Assembly (NCBI GenBank): GCA_965276945.1
Contig: OZ255704.1
Coordinates: forward strand, 682,001-746,000
Source: Terriglobus sp965276945
GTDB lineage: Bacteria; Acidobacteriota; Terriglobia; Terriglobales; Acidobacteriaceae
Direction of reading: 5' to 3'
Length of the DNA stretch: 64,000 bases
Position numbers and translations under genes: made by a program. The notes below the pieces were generated by a model that worked only from the letters and a program-made list of their open reading frames with translations, did no database searches and had not been told where the DNA came from. Shown one piece after another: positions 1 through 8,055 of the stretch. Position 1 is the stretch's first letter. Each line of letters begins with the position of its first letter.

Positions 1-35
1 TCACGCCGGACTCTTGCAATATGGGAGAGTACTAG

Positions 36-1319
36 ATGATCTCTCCCGCAATCGCTCACATCCTGCTTCCAGGCGTTGCCGGCATCAGCATTCTGCTCAT
101 GCTCATCCGGCCGTGGAATATCGCGGAGGTGTACTGGATCAGCAGCGGTGTGTTGCTCCTGATCGGCCTCCGGCTCGTGCCGCTCAGGCTCGCCGGCAAG
201 GCAATCGGCAAGGGATCGGATGTTTACTTCTTCCTCATTGGCATGATGCTTTTGTCGGAGCTGGCCCGCGAGTATGGTGTATTCGATTGGCTTTCCTCCG
301 CGGCGGTCAAGGGATCGGACGGTTCCTGCGCGCGGCTGTTTACGCTCGTCTACGGCATTGGCACGCTCGTGACGATCTTTATGTCGAACGACGCAACCGC
401 GGTCGTCCTTACGCCGGCCATCATGTCTGCCGTGCGCAAGGCGAAAGTCGAACCGCTGCCGTACTTGTTTGTCTGTGCTCTCATTGCCAACGCTGCTTCC
501 TTCGTCCTGCCCATCTCGAACCCAGCGAATCTCGTCGTCTTCCAAGGCGGTGCCATGCCGCCGCTCGGGCCGTGGCTCCTTTCCTTCGCGGTTCCTTCCA
601 TCCTTTCCATCGCCGCCACCTACATCGTGATGAGGCTCATCTATCGCAAAGATTTGAAGGCCTGCATCGAAGAAACGGTCGAAGCTGAACCGCTCAAAGG
701 CGAGGGAAAGCTCGTACTCGGCGGCCTGGTGTTGATGGTCATCACACTCCTGACTGCGTCCACGCTCAAAAAAGATCTCGGCTTGCCAGCCTGTCTGGCA
801 GCCTTGGCCATCACGGCGGTCATCTCCATCAGAAGCAAAAGCAATCCCTTGAAACTCGCCAAGGGCATCAGCTGGAGCACGCTCGTCCTGGTGGCCGGCC
901 TGTTCATTATGGTCGATGCCGTGGAGAGCGTTGGAGCATTGCGGCTTACCCAATCATGGCTCGCCTCCGCACAAAAGCTGGCTCCCGCCATGGCTGCCCT
1001 GGCCGTCGGATTTGCGGTCGCCGTAGGCAACAACCTGGTCAATAACCTTCCTTTGGGCCTCATCGCTGGTGGAACGCTGCAAGCAGCTCACATCCACGGT
1101 CTCATGACTCACGCTGTGCTTATCGGTGTCGATCTCGGGCCGAATCTTTCCATCACGGGATCGCTCGCCACCATTCTTTGGCTGCTGGCGCTTCGCAAGG
1201 AAAAGCTGAATGTGAGCTTCTGGGACTTCTTGAAGATAGGCGCGATCGCCATGCCGATAGCGTTGCTACTGTCGCTCAGCGGAGCCATCCTGATGCAAAC
1301 CCTCATCAAAGGAACCTAA
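36..1319 (+). CDS. arsB: ArsB-type arsenite efflux permease
   Basis: Inner-membrane anion permease expected to export arsenite or antimonite. The 427-residue protein is almost entirely hydrophobic, with about ten to twelve membrane spans and a short charged loop near residues 205-225. Two family-type motifs are visible: SNDATAVVLTPA (residues 117-128) and VDLGPNLSITGSLATILWL (about 365-383). Both fit the ArsB/NhaD branch of the ion transporter superfamily. The ATG follows GGGAGAG at a good distance. No arsR, arsC or arsA lies within the window, although genes to the left are not visible. A related carboxylate or Na+/H+ transporter is the main alternative. Confidence 0.85.
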   Translation: MISPAIAHILLPGVAGISILLMLIRPWNIAEVYWISSGVLLLIGLRLVPLRLAGKAIGKGSDVYFFLIGMMLLSELAREYGVFDWLSSAAVKGSDGSCARLFTLVYGIGTLVTIFMSNDATAVVLTPAIMSAVRKAKVEPLPYLFVCALIANAASFVLPISNPANLVVFQGGAMPPLGPWLLSFAVPSILSIAATYIVMRLIYRKDLKACIEETVEAEPLKGEGKLVLGGLVLMVITLLTASTLKKDLGLPACLAALAITAVISIRSKSNPLKLAKGISWSTLVLVAGLFIMVDAVESVGALRLTQSWLASAQKLAPAMAALAVGFAVAVGNNLVNNLPLGLIAGGTLQAAHIHGLMTHAVLIGVDLGPNLSITGSLATILWLLALRKEKLNVSFWDFLKIGAIAMPIALLLSLSGAILMQTLIKGT

Positions 1320-1467
1320 CGAGAAAGCATGAACACTGGATGGATCATCCCTTCATCATCGTTGGCGGAGCCATGCAGTCCCCCGTGGAGCGCTCCCAAA
1401 TCAGTCGGATTGAACTAGCCACACGGCTCGATATGTCATCGCGGCTACAACCGTTACCGCTATCCTG

Positions 1468-2118
1468 ATGGGAACAACCGTTAGGAACAGTCTGGCCCCG
1501 GTGACTATGGGCAAGGCACTGTATCCTGCCCAGGAGATGAACGACGTGCCACTCATGGCGGAAGCCCCCATACGGACCATCAGCACGCGCGAGGTCTACC
1601 GCAACAAGTGGTCGCGCGTCCGCGAGGATGTCATCGAGCGTGCCAGCGGTGAGCGCGGCATCTACGGCATCCTTGATAAGGATCCGGCCTGCCTTGTCAT
1701 TCCGCTGGAGCGCACTCCCGCAGGTGACTTTGTGACGCTCGTTCATCAGTACCGCTACACCGTGGGTGACAGCTTCTATGAGTTTCCGCAGGGCGGCTGG
1801 GAGATCGCCGACCCCGATCAGGAGGCGCTTGCCCGCGGCGAACTGCGTGAAGAAACCGGCCTCTCCGCCGGCAAGCTCACCCTCATTGGCAAAAACTGGA
1901 TCGCGTATGGTGCCATGCGCCAGATGCACCATGTCTGGCTGGCCGAAGACATGACGCAAGGCCAACCCGACCTGGAAGCGGAAGAGGAAGGCTTGACCGT
2001 GCATCGCGTCCGCGTCGAAGAGTTCGAAGCCATGATCCGCGACGGTCGCGTGATGGACAGCTGCAGCCTGGCTGCCTGGGGCATGTACCTGGTCTGGTCC
2101 CGCACCCACCGGCAGTAA
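1468..2118 (+). CDS. Nudix hydrolase, ADP-ribose pyrophosphatase-like
   Basis: Hydrolase of nucleoside diphosphates linked to another group; ADP-ribose or a nucleotide sugar is the likely substrate. The Nudix box lies at residues 110-133 and ends in ARGELREETGL, preceded by EFPQGGW. The arginine of the classical REUxEE core is shifted by a glycine (GELREE). I believe this spelling is found in a subgroup of the family. The N-terminal beta-strand region (about 37-105) resembles ADPRase-type members. The start is uncertain: the ATG at 1468 has no clear ribosome-binding site, and ATGs at 1537 or 1555 would give a protein nearer the usual 190 residues. It converges on the VWA gene with 20 bases between stops. 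Confidence 0.85.
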   Translation: MGTTVRNSLAPVTMGKALYPAQEMNDVPLMAEAPIRTISTREVYRNKWSRVREDVIERASGERGIYGILDKDPACLVIPLERTPAGDFVTLVHQYRYTVGDSFYEFPQGGWEIADPDQEALARGELREETGLSAGKLTLIGKNWIAYGAMRQMHHVWLAEDMTQGQPDLEAEEEGLTVHRVRVEEFEAMIRDGRVMDSCSLAAWGMYLVWSRTHRQ

Positions 2119-2138
2119 GTTACCCGAACTGAAGCGGC

Positions 2139-3392
2139 TTAATGGATCGTCTTCATACGGCGGTTCATGAAATCCTGCAGCACGTAGCTGCCCAGCTTGT
2201 CCGGGCTGGTGAAGTATGCCTTGCCCTTGCACATGGCACTCACGCGTTGCACAAACTGCATCAGCGCAAAATCCTGCGCCAGCATAAACGTGTTGATGAC
2301 GATATTGGACCGCTTGCAGCGGTTCACCTCGTCCAGCGTCTCCGCGATCACCATCGGGTCCAGGCCAAAGGCATTGCGGTAGATGCGGCCGTCCTCCAGC
2401 GTCAGCGCGGAGGGCTTGCCGTCCGTGATCATCACGATCTGCTTCATGTCCTTGTTGGACCGGGCCAGGATGCGGCGGGACATGCGCAGACCCTCGCGGG
2501 TGTTCGTGTAGTACGGTCCCACCTTCACGCGCGCCACCTGCTGAATGGGCAACTCTTCCGCGGAATCGTGAAAGAGCACAAGGTGCAGAGAATCACCGGG
2601 AAACTGCGTGCGGATGAGATGTGACAGCGCCATTGCCACACGCTTCGCGGGCGTGAAGCGGTCCTCGCCATACAGGATCATGGAGTGCGAGCAGTCCAGC
2701 ATCACCACCGTCGCACACGACGATTGGTACTCCGACTGGTGGATCACCAGGTCGTTGTACTCAACGTTCAAGGGCAGGGTAAGGCCCTCGCGCTGCATGG
2801 CATTCGATAGCGTCGCGTTCACGTCCAGATTCATTACATCGCCGAACTCGTAGGCCTTGGAGGACCCGCTTGACTCAATACCGCTCGCCTCATAGTTCGT
2901 GTCATGCCGCCCACTTATCGAACGTCCCATGCCGCCCAGCAGATCACGGAGCGACTTGTAGCTAAGAAAGTCCATCGACTTATCTGTCACCTGAAAGCGG
3001 GCCTGACCCTGCGGCGCTGCGGGCTGCGCAATTTCACCAGGCGCGGTGTTGCCCTGCATGTCCGCAATCTCGCCGCCCTGCTGCGGCTGGATATAGTCGC
3101 CCTGCTGCATGCGCTCCATCAGCGAGTCGAGCATCTGCTCGCGCTGCTCATCACTCATGTCCTCGTAGCGCTGCTGCATTTCGTCATCCAGGAACTCGCC
3201 AGACTCCATCACCTGCTTCAGCGCCTCGCGCAGGTTGTCCAGTGTGTGCTCACCATTCAGCTCCTGGAAGCGCGAGAACGGGTCCTGAAAGCCGGAATCG
3301 AGCATGAAGTCGCCCAGCGCCTCCATCAGGTCATCAAGCCCGATCTCGCTCGCCAGGTCGCCGTTGTATTTCGTATAACGCGTGCGCTTCAT
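2139..3392 (-). CDS. VWA domain protein, partner of chelatase-type ATPase
   Basis: Soluble 417-residue protein with a C-terminal von Willebrand A domain. The metal-binding MIDAS motif DCSHS is at residues 233-237, and a later TDGKPSAL stretch supplies the second loop. The N-terminal 130 residues are acidic, helical and Met/Gln-rich, with no signal peptide or membrane span. It lies 75 bases downstream of an AAA+ ATPase of the BchI/MoxR superfamily on the same strand. Such ATPase-VWA pairs (CoxD/CoxE, BchI/BchD, RavA/ViaA) act as metal chelatases or protein-remodelling machines. The target here is unknown. The two genes almost surely form one operon. Confidence 0.85.
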   Translation of the reverse strand: MKRTRYTKYNGDLASEIGLDDLMEALGDFMLDSGFQDPFSRFQELNGEHTLDNLREALKQVMESGEFLDDEMQQRYEDMSDEQREQMLDSLMERMQQGDYIQPQQGGEIADMQGNTAPGEIAQPAAPQGQARFQVTDKSMDFLSYKSLRDLLGGMGRSISGRHDTNYEASGIESSGSSKAYEFGDVMNLDVNATLSNAMQREGLTLPLNVEYNDLVIHQSEYQSSCATVVMLDCSHSMILYGEDRFTPAKRVAMALSHLIRTQFPGDSLHLVLFHDSAEELPIQQVARVKVGPYYTNTREGLRMSRRILARSNKDMKQIVMITDGKPSALTLEDGRIYRNAFGLDPMVIAETLDEVNRCKRSNIVINTFMLAQDFALMQFVQRVSAMCKGKAYFTSPDKLGSYVLQDFMNRRMKTIH

Positions 3393-3467
3393 AAAGGGGA
3401 GCCAGTCAGCGCGACGGCAAGCCGGTGGCTCGGCTCGTGCACGCAGTTGATCGGTTAACGTGCTTAC

Positions 3468-5030
3468 CTAATTAAAGCCGCGCTTACTGCGGTTGCGGCC
3501 CTGCCAGTCCTGATTCTCGCGTTCGCGCTGCTTGATCTCTTCGCCGAAGTTCTGCGCGCGATCCTTGCGGTTCTGCCGTTCCGCCGCGCTGAAGCTGCGC
3601 TCTTCGGAGCGCGAGATGCGCTTGTGCGCCGTCATGCCTTCCAGCAGAAATTCTGCGGCAGAGACAAGCGCTTCCGCACCGGCGCGTTTTTCCAGGCCAA
3701 GCGGCTTCAGCTTGTCGAACAGCCCCTGAATCTGTTGCAGATCCTTAAGCGACTGCTCGGCAGGCACGGTATCGGAGAGTTGTACCGTTCCACCCAGGTT
3801 GAACCATTCCTCGATCTGCTGCGTGTTGACCTCAGAGAAGTAGCCGTCGAAGACGCGCTGAATGGCGGTGCGGATGATCTCGCGGACGATGGTGTCCGCG
3901 CCGCGCATCTCGCCCTCGTATTCCAGCTCGATCTTGCCCGTAATGCCCGGAAGGGAGGAGTAGATGTCGCCCACGCGTGGCACCGCCGTGGTCTCGCCAT
4001 GCGCCAGTGCCCGCCGCTCCGCATTTGAAATGACCAACTCCATCGTGGAGATGGGCAATCGTTGTGACACGCCGCTACGCTTGTCCACCCGCTTGTCCTC
4101 GCGCGCTGCAAACGCAATCTGCTCTACCACCTCGCGTATGTAACGCGGCACCTGCACATCCAGAGCGCTGCGTGTGGACCACGCCTCCTGCTCGGTGACG
4201 GAGATCGCCTGCTCCAGCGAATCCAGGTAGTGCGTGCGAATCTCCGAGCCGATGCGGTCTTTCAGCGGCGTGACGATTTTGCCGCGTGCCGTGTAGTCCT
4301 CGGGATTCGCGGAGAAGGTGATCGCCACATCCAGCTGGAGGCGCACAGGATAGCCCTTAATCTGCACATCGCCTTCCTGCATGATGTTGAACAGCGCCAC
4401 CTGAATCTTGCCGGCAAGGTCAGGGATCTCGTTCACGGCAAATATGCCGCGATTCGCGCGAGGCAGCAGGCCATAGTGCATGGTCAGTTCGCTCGAAAGC
4501 TGCTGTCCGCTGCGTGCCGCTTTAATCGGGTCGATATCCCCGATCAGGTCGGCCACCGTCACATCCGGCGTCGCCAGCTTTTCCACGTAGCGCTCGTCCG
4601 GCGTCAACCACGCAATCGGCGTGTCCTCGCCCTTTGCAGCGATCAGATCGCGGGCATACTGCGACAGTGGCTTGTACGGGTTGTCGTGAATCTCGGACCC
4701 GGCGACGTACGGCACAGCCGGGTCAAGCAGCGTCGTAAGGCCGCGCAGGATACGGCTCTTCGCCTGTCCGCGCAATCCCAGCAGGATGAAATTATGTCGC
4801 GACAGCACCGCATTCACAATCTGCGGAATAACCGTGTCGTCATAGCCGACAATGCCGGGAAAGATCGACTCTTTCGCGCGCAGCTTGGCAATCAGGTTCT
4901 CGCGCAACTCATCCTTCACCGAGCGCGAGACACGTTCGGCAGTCCACTCGCTCCCGCGCAGTTCGCCAAGTGTCCTGGGAAACACCTGCGCGTGCGGCAG
5001 GTGCGACGAGGGCGTTTGTAGAGTTGCCAT
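3468..5030 (-). CDS. Magnesium-chelatase-like AAA+ ATPase
   Basis: Cytoplasmic AAA+ ATPase of 520 residues. Walker A is GLRGQAKS at 85-92. The Walker B region reads IFAVNE (196-201), with Asn where Asp is usual before the catalytic Glu. Sensor 1 is FSANPED (239-245). The BchI/MoxR-type insert lies between them. The C-terminal 60 residues are charged and Arg/Glu/Gln-rich, probably a flexible tail. It presumably works with the VWA protein encoded just downstream. No Shine-Dalgarno sequence precedes the ATG; instead a TATACT box ends 7 bases before it, so the mRNA may be leaderless. The physiological substrate cannot be read from the sequence. Confidence 0.88.
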   Translation of the reverse strand: MATLQTPSSHLPHAQVFPRTLGELRGSEWTAERVSRSVKDELRENLIAKLRAKESIFPGIVGYDDTVIPQIVNAVLSRHNFILLGLRGQAKSRILRGLTTLLDPAVPYVAGSEIHDNPYKPLSQYARDLIAAKGEDTPIAWLTPDERYVEKLATPDVTVADLIGDIDPIKAARSGQQLSSELTMHYGLLPRANRGIFAVNEIPDLAGKIQVALFNIMQEGDVQIKGYPVRLQLDVAITFSANPEDYTARGKIVTPLKDRIGSEIRTHYLDSLEQAISVTEQEAWSTRSALDVQVPRYIREVVEQIAFAAREDKRVDKRSGVSQRLPISTMELVISNAERRALAHGETTAVPRVGDIYSSLPGITGKIELEYEGEMRGADTIVREIIRTAIQRVFDGYFSEVNTQQIEEWFNLGGTVQLSDTVPAEQSLKDLQQIQGLFDKLKPLGLEKRAGAEALVSAAEFLLEGMTAHKRISRSEERSFSAAERQNRKDRAQNFGEEIKQRERENQDWQGRNRSKRGFN

Positions 5031-5037
5031 TTAATTA

Positions 5038-5066
5038 AGTATACGGTTGGCCGGGCCAGACGTTAG
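5038..5066 (-). promoter_or_regulatory. Predicted promoter giving a leaderless mRNA
   Basis: On the minus strand, -10 TATACT (5038-5043) is preceded by a weak -35 CTAACG (5061-5066) with a 17-base spacer. The -10 box ends exactly 7 bases before the ATG at 5030, so transcription should start at or next to the start codon. The intervening TTAATTAA-like sequence contains no ribosome-binding site, which agrees with leaderless translation. Confidence 0.45.
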
Positions 5067-5072
5067 CGCTTA

Positions 5073-5390
5073 TCAGTAGCTCGCTTCCAAATCGTCAAGC
5101 AAAGCCTGCATTTCTGAAGCCGCATGACGATTATTCGTCCGGCGTGCCGCGTCAAGTCCCGCCAGCAGCCGCGTCTTCGCCTCTTCCGTGCGATTGAGCT
5201 TTGCCAGCGTCTGCCCACTCATCTGGTATCCGGGCACGTAGTCAGGGTTGTGTTCCGTTGTCGCGGCGAACTCTGCCAGCGCCGCATCGGTGTTGCCCTG
5301 GCTCAGGTGTTCCATCGCCAGGCCGTACCGGGCAAAGCTGTCCGCCGGATTCTGCGCTAGTATCTCCGAAAGCATCGTAACCTTATCCAT
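5073..5390 (-). CDS. Small TPR-repeat protein
   Basis: Protein of 105 residues made of about two and a half tetratricopeptide repeats: a stretch around NPADSFARYGLAMEHL, then DAALAEFAATTEHNPDYVPG, then a C-terminal helix pair. No signal peptide. The function is probably protein-protein interaction; no partner is evident. The start at 5390 is chosen because GGAG lies 8 bases upstream, whereas the longer frame to 5438 adds a Cys/His/Arg-rich leader with no supporting site. It lies 42 bases upstream of the AAA+ ATPase gene on the same strand. Read-through is possible, although that gene appears to have its own promoter. Confidence 0.75.
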   Translation of the reverse strand: MDKVTMLSEILAQNPADSFARYGLAMEHLSQGNTDAALAEFAATTEHNPDYVPGYQMSGQTLAKLNRTEEAKTRLLAGLDAARRTNNRHAASEMQALLDDLEASY

Positions 5391-5410
5391 AATCGTTTCT
5401 CCAATCAGCA

Positions 5411-5448
5411 TTGGACACGCGTGAGTACGCGCACGCAAGCGTGTCCAA
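5411..5448. promoter_or_regulatory. Inverted repeat between divergent genes
   Basis: TTGGACACGC (5411-5420) is repeated in inverted orientation as GCGTGTCCAA (5439-5448), a perfect 10-base dyad separated by 18 bases. It sits in the 74-base gap between the divergently transcribed TPR and thioesterase genes, so it could be an operator shared by both or a stem-loop in a leader. No clear sigma-70 boxes were seen. Confidence 0.35.
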
Positions 5449-5464
5449 CTACACTAGAAGAGGC

Positions 5465-5983
5465 ATGGACGAGCGCTACAGAACAGTCTTTGAATCACAG
5501 GCGGAACGCAGCGAGGTGATCTTTCCCGGCGATTCCAACTCGCTGGGAAACCTCTTCGGTGGCCGCCTGATGCAGTTCATCGACCTCGTAGGCGCAGTCG
5601 CGGCCTTCCGGCACGCACGCGCAACATTGGTCGTGACCGCATCCATGGATCATCTCGATTTCGTCGCCCCCGTGCATATCGGTGACCTGCTGATCCTGAA
5701 GGCCAGCGTCAATCGCGCATTCAAAAGCAGCATGGAAGTCGGCGTGAAAGCCATGGTGGAAGACCCGAAGACGCGCGCTCTCCGCCATGTGTCCACCGCA
5801 TACGTCACCTATGTCGCGGTCGATCAGACTGGAACACCCGTTTCCGTTGAGCCGGTTGTTCCCGAGACCGAGCACCAGAAACGCCGCTACGAGGATGCGC
5901 AGCGCCGCCGCGACAGCCGCTCGGACGAAACCGCACGCAAACGCGAACTGCGCAAGGCGCTCACCGCCAATTGGCATACCTGA
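5465..5983 (+). CDS. Acyl-CoA thioesterase, hotdog fold
   Basis: Hydrolyses acyl-CoA to free acid and CoA, most likely as a homohexameric hotdog enzyme of the YciA/BACH group. The motif SNSLGNLFGGRLMQFIDLVG (about residues 23-42) is the typical start of the hotdog helix. SMDHLDFVAPVHIGDLLILK supplies the next strands. The C-terminal 40 residues are strongly charged (Arg/Glu/Asp/Lys) and probably disordered. The start at 5465 follows AGAAGAGG, and the upstream in-frame ATG at 5411 has no such site and falls in an inverted repeat. Length (172 residues) suits the family. The preferred acyl chain is unknown. Confidence 0.88.
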   Translation: MDERYRTVFESQAERSEVIFPGDSNSLGNLFGGRLMQFIDLVGAVAAFRHARATLVVTASMDHLDFVAPVHIGDLLILKASVNRAFKSSMEVGVKAMVEDPKTRALRHVSTAYVTYVAVDQTGTPVSVEPVVPETEHQKRRYEDAQRRRDSRSDETARKRELRKALTANWHT

Positions 5984-6024
5984 CGCATCCGCAGAGACGT
6001 TGCAGCATCAAGAAAGAAGACACA

Positions 6025-6864
6025 ATGGGAAGCATGGGACATCCTCCGCAGACGAACCAAGGGCCACAGCCGCTGCCTGGTATCGCCAACGTGATCGCAG
6101 TCGGCAGCGGCAAAGGCGGCGTGGGAAAGACCACGCTGAGCGTAAATCTGGCCGTGGCGCTGGCGAAGATGGGCCATCGCGTCGGCTTGATCGACGCCGA
6201 CATCTACGGCCCCAACGTTCCCATGATGATGGGCATCACGCGCCAGCCGACCGTTACGCCCGACAGCCGCATGGAGCCGCTGGAGAGCTTTGGCGTCAAA
6301 TTCATCTCCGTCGGCCTGATCTCGCCTGGCGACAAGCCGATGGTCATGCGCGGCCCCATGCTGCACCAGATCATCCGTCAGTTTCTGCAACAGGTTGCGT
6401 GGGGCGAACTGGATCACCTGCTCATCGATCTGCCGCCGGGTACTGGCGACGTAGTCATCTCGCTGGTGCAAACCGTTCCATTGACCGGCGCTGTGATTGT
6501 CAGCACGGGTTCGGCCGTAGCACTGCAAGATGCGCGTAAGGCTCTGGAAATGTTTCACCAGGTGAACGTCGACGTGCTTGGCCTGGTCGAGAACATGTCG
6601 CAGATGCGCCTGCCCACCGGAGAAGTCATTGATGTCTTTGGCGCGGGTGGTACTGCAAGCACGGCACGGCAATACAATCTGCCTTTCCTCGGCTCCGTGG
6701 ATCTTGACCCGCTGATCCGCGCGGGCGGAGATCGCGGCATGCCGGTGGCGCTGGGTGGCGAGGACGACCCTCGCGCCGCACCCTACTTCGCGATTGCCCG
6801 CAGTCTCATTGAGGAGGCGGCGGATGCCCAGGAAGCGGAAGGCAGCGTCTTCGAGATCACCTAA
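6025..6864 (+). CDS. mrp: Mrp/NBP35-type P-loop ATPase lacking cysteines
   Basis: Member of the Mrp/ApbC/NBP35 family, whose usual role is iron-sulphur cluster loading. The deviant Walker A GSGKGGVGKTT is near residues 27-37, followed by LIDADIYGPN and LIDLPPGTGD, both diagnostic. It lacks the N-terminal DUF59 domain. Unusually, the conserved CxxC region before the FGxGG loop reads MRLPTGEVIDVFGAGG, and I find no cysteine anywhere in the 279 residues. The usual TTPQ(D/E)VAL stretch is STGSAVAL. Cluster binding through cysteines is therefore impossible, and the protein may have another client or act as a MinD-like switch. The start at 6025 is preferred over 5971, which overlaps the thioesterase gene. 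Confidence 0.88.
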   Translation: MGSMGHPPQTNQGPQPLPGIANVIAVGSGKGGVGKTTLSVNLAVALAKMGHRVGLIDADIYGPNVPMMMGITRQPTVTPDSRMEPLESFGVKFISVGLISPGDKPMVMRGPMLHQIIRQFLQQVAWGELDHLLIDLPPGTGDVVISLVQTVPLTGAVIVSTGSAVALQDARKALEMFHQVNVDVLGLVENMSQMRLPTGEVIDVFGAGGTASTARQYNLPFLGSVDLDPLIRAGGDRGMPVALGGEDDPRAAPYFAIARSLIEEAADAQEAEGSVFEIT

Positions 6865-6901
6865 ACGGTACAGATCTTTACGCAGGCTTGCGTCTGCGGC
6901 A

Positions 6902-6931
6902 CTCACATTTTCTCGTCGAAGGCGATAAAAT
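6902..6931 (+). promoter_or_regulatory. Predicted hrcA promoter, leaderless
   Basis: CTCACA (6902-6907, four of six -35 consensus bases) and TAAAAT (6926-6931) are 18 bases apart. The -10 box ends 7 bases before the hrcA ATG at 6939, and no Shine-Dalgarno sequence intervenes. No CIRCE operator (inverted TTAGCACTC) is present here, so hrcA does not appear to repress itself through that element at this site. Confidence 0.45.
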
Positions 6932-6938
6932 AAAGAAC

Positions 6939-8024
6939 ATGGCAGAAGTCCGAGAAGCCGGTTGGGAGTTACACGCACGGCAGCGCGCCATCCTTGCTGC
7001 CGCCATCGACCTTTACGTCCAGACCGGTGAGCCGGTCGCGTCGCAGGTCATCGCCAATATCAGCGGGCTAAGCTCGGCTACCGTGCGCAACACCATGGCG
7101 GAGCTGGCGGACGCTGGCATGCTGGAGCAGCCGCATACCTCCGCCGGCAGGATTCCCACCGCACGGGCATTCCGTCTCCATGTGGAGCAAATGCGCGGGG
7201 ACAACCGGATTGCTCCACGTCTGCTGCCACAGCACTCCCGCACGCAGATCGACGCACACTTGCAGGGCGTCGCCGGGGCAGAATCGTTCTTTGAGCGTAC
7301 GTCACAGGTATTGGCCACCCTGTCCAGGGGCGTTGGTGTAGCCCTTGCATCAGTGCAAGTGGGCGACGTGTTGGAGCATGTTCACTTCCAGCGGCTGGCG
7401 CAGCGCAAAGTACTCGCCGTGGTGGTCACGCGTTCCGGCGCGGTGCGTGATCGCGTCCTTCTGCTCGATGGCGATCTCCCTTCAAACGAACTGGAGAGCG
7501 CGGCCCGTTACCTGAACGAGAACTTTCGTGGGTGGAGCGTTGAAGATGTGCGCGCCGAAATCGAACGGCGTGCGGAGCGCGAGCGCAGCGAGTACCAGCG
7601 GATGCTCCACGCCGCTCAGGACCTTTGGTCCCGTGCGGTCCCGGAAGACCGTTCCACTGAACAAACCGTCTACGTGGAAGGCGTCTCGAATCTACTGGGC
7701 GGTGAAGGAGACCGGGCGCGTTTGCGAGAGATGCTCGTCGCGCTCGAGACCAAAGAGCGGCTCGTGACACTGCTGACCGCCTACGTGGATGCTCACGAGA
7801 CCAGCGTTCGCGTCGTCTTCGATATGGAAGCGCGCGCGCCAGAGATGCAGGGCTTTGTACTGGTCGCGGCACCGGCGCTGCTGGATGGCGCGCAGCGCGG
7901 CACGGTGGGCGTCATCGGCACGCATCGTATGAATTACGAAACCACCATCAACGCGGTGGGATACGCCGCTCAGATGTTCACCCTCTTGTTGGGTGACAGC
8001 GCCAATGCCTCCGGCGCACAGTAG
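6939..8024 (+). CDS. hrcA: Heat-inducible transcriptional repressor HrcA
   Basis: Repressor of heat-shock operons that binds CIRCE operators and depends on GroEL for folding. An N-terminal winged helix is clear: RQRAILAAAIDLYVQTGEPV, then SATVRNTMAELADAGMLEQP and HTSAGRIPTARAFR, which match the most conserved HrcA motifs. The middle and C-terminal parts form the GAF-like dimerisation and insert domains; VGVIGTHRMNY near the end is typical. The product is 361 residues, close to family length. It heads a hrcA-grpE-dnaJ series. A -10 box 7 bases upstream suggests leaderless initiation. Confidence 0.95.
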   Translation: MAEVREAGWELHARQRAILAAAIDLYVQTGEPVASQVIANISGLSSATVRNTMAELADAGMLEQPHTSAGRIPTARAFRLHVEQMRGDNRIAPRLLPQHSRTQIDAHLQGVAGAESFFERTSQVLATLSRGVGVALASVQVGDVLEHVHFQRLAQRKVLAVVVTRSGAVRDRVLLLDGDLPSNELESAARYLNENFRGWSVEDVRAEIERRAERERSEYQRMLHAAQDLWSRAVPEDRSTEQTVYVEGVSNLLGGEGDRARLREMLVALETKERLVTLLTAYVDAHETSVRVVFDMEARAPEMQGFVLVAAPALLDGAQRGTVGVIGTHRMNYETTINAVGYAAQMFTLLLGDSANASGAQ

Positions 8025-8055
8025 CCGGGTGGTAGCAGCGGATGGCGAGGGGCAG

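Noticed and set aside
1345..2232. Minus-strand open frame of 295 codons
   Set aside because: Overlaps the Nudix gene throughout and the end of the VWA gene; no family resemblance.
6865..6938. CIRCE operator upstream of hrcA
   Set aside because: A GCACTC half is present near 6899 but there is no inverted GAGTGC partner at the required 9-base spacing.
5887..6978. Long minus-strand open frame of 363 codons
   Set aside because: Antisense to the Mrp-type ATPase and the hrcA start; its composition is Arg/His-rich shadow translation and it has no domain or ribosome-binding site.
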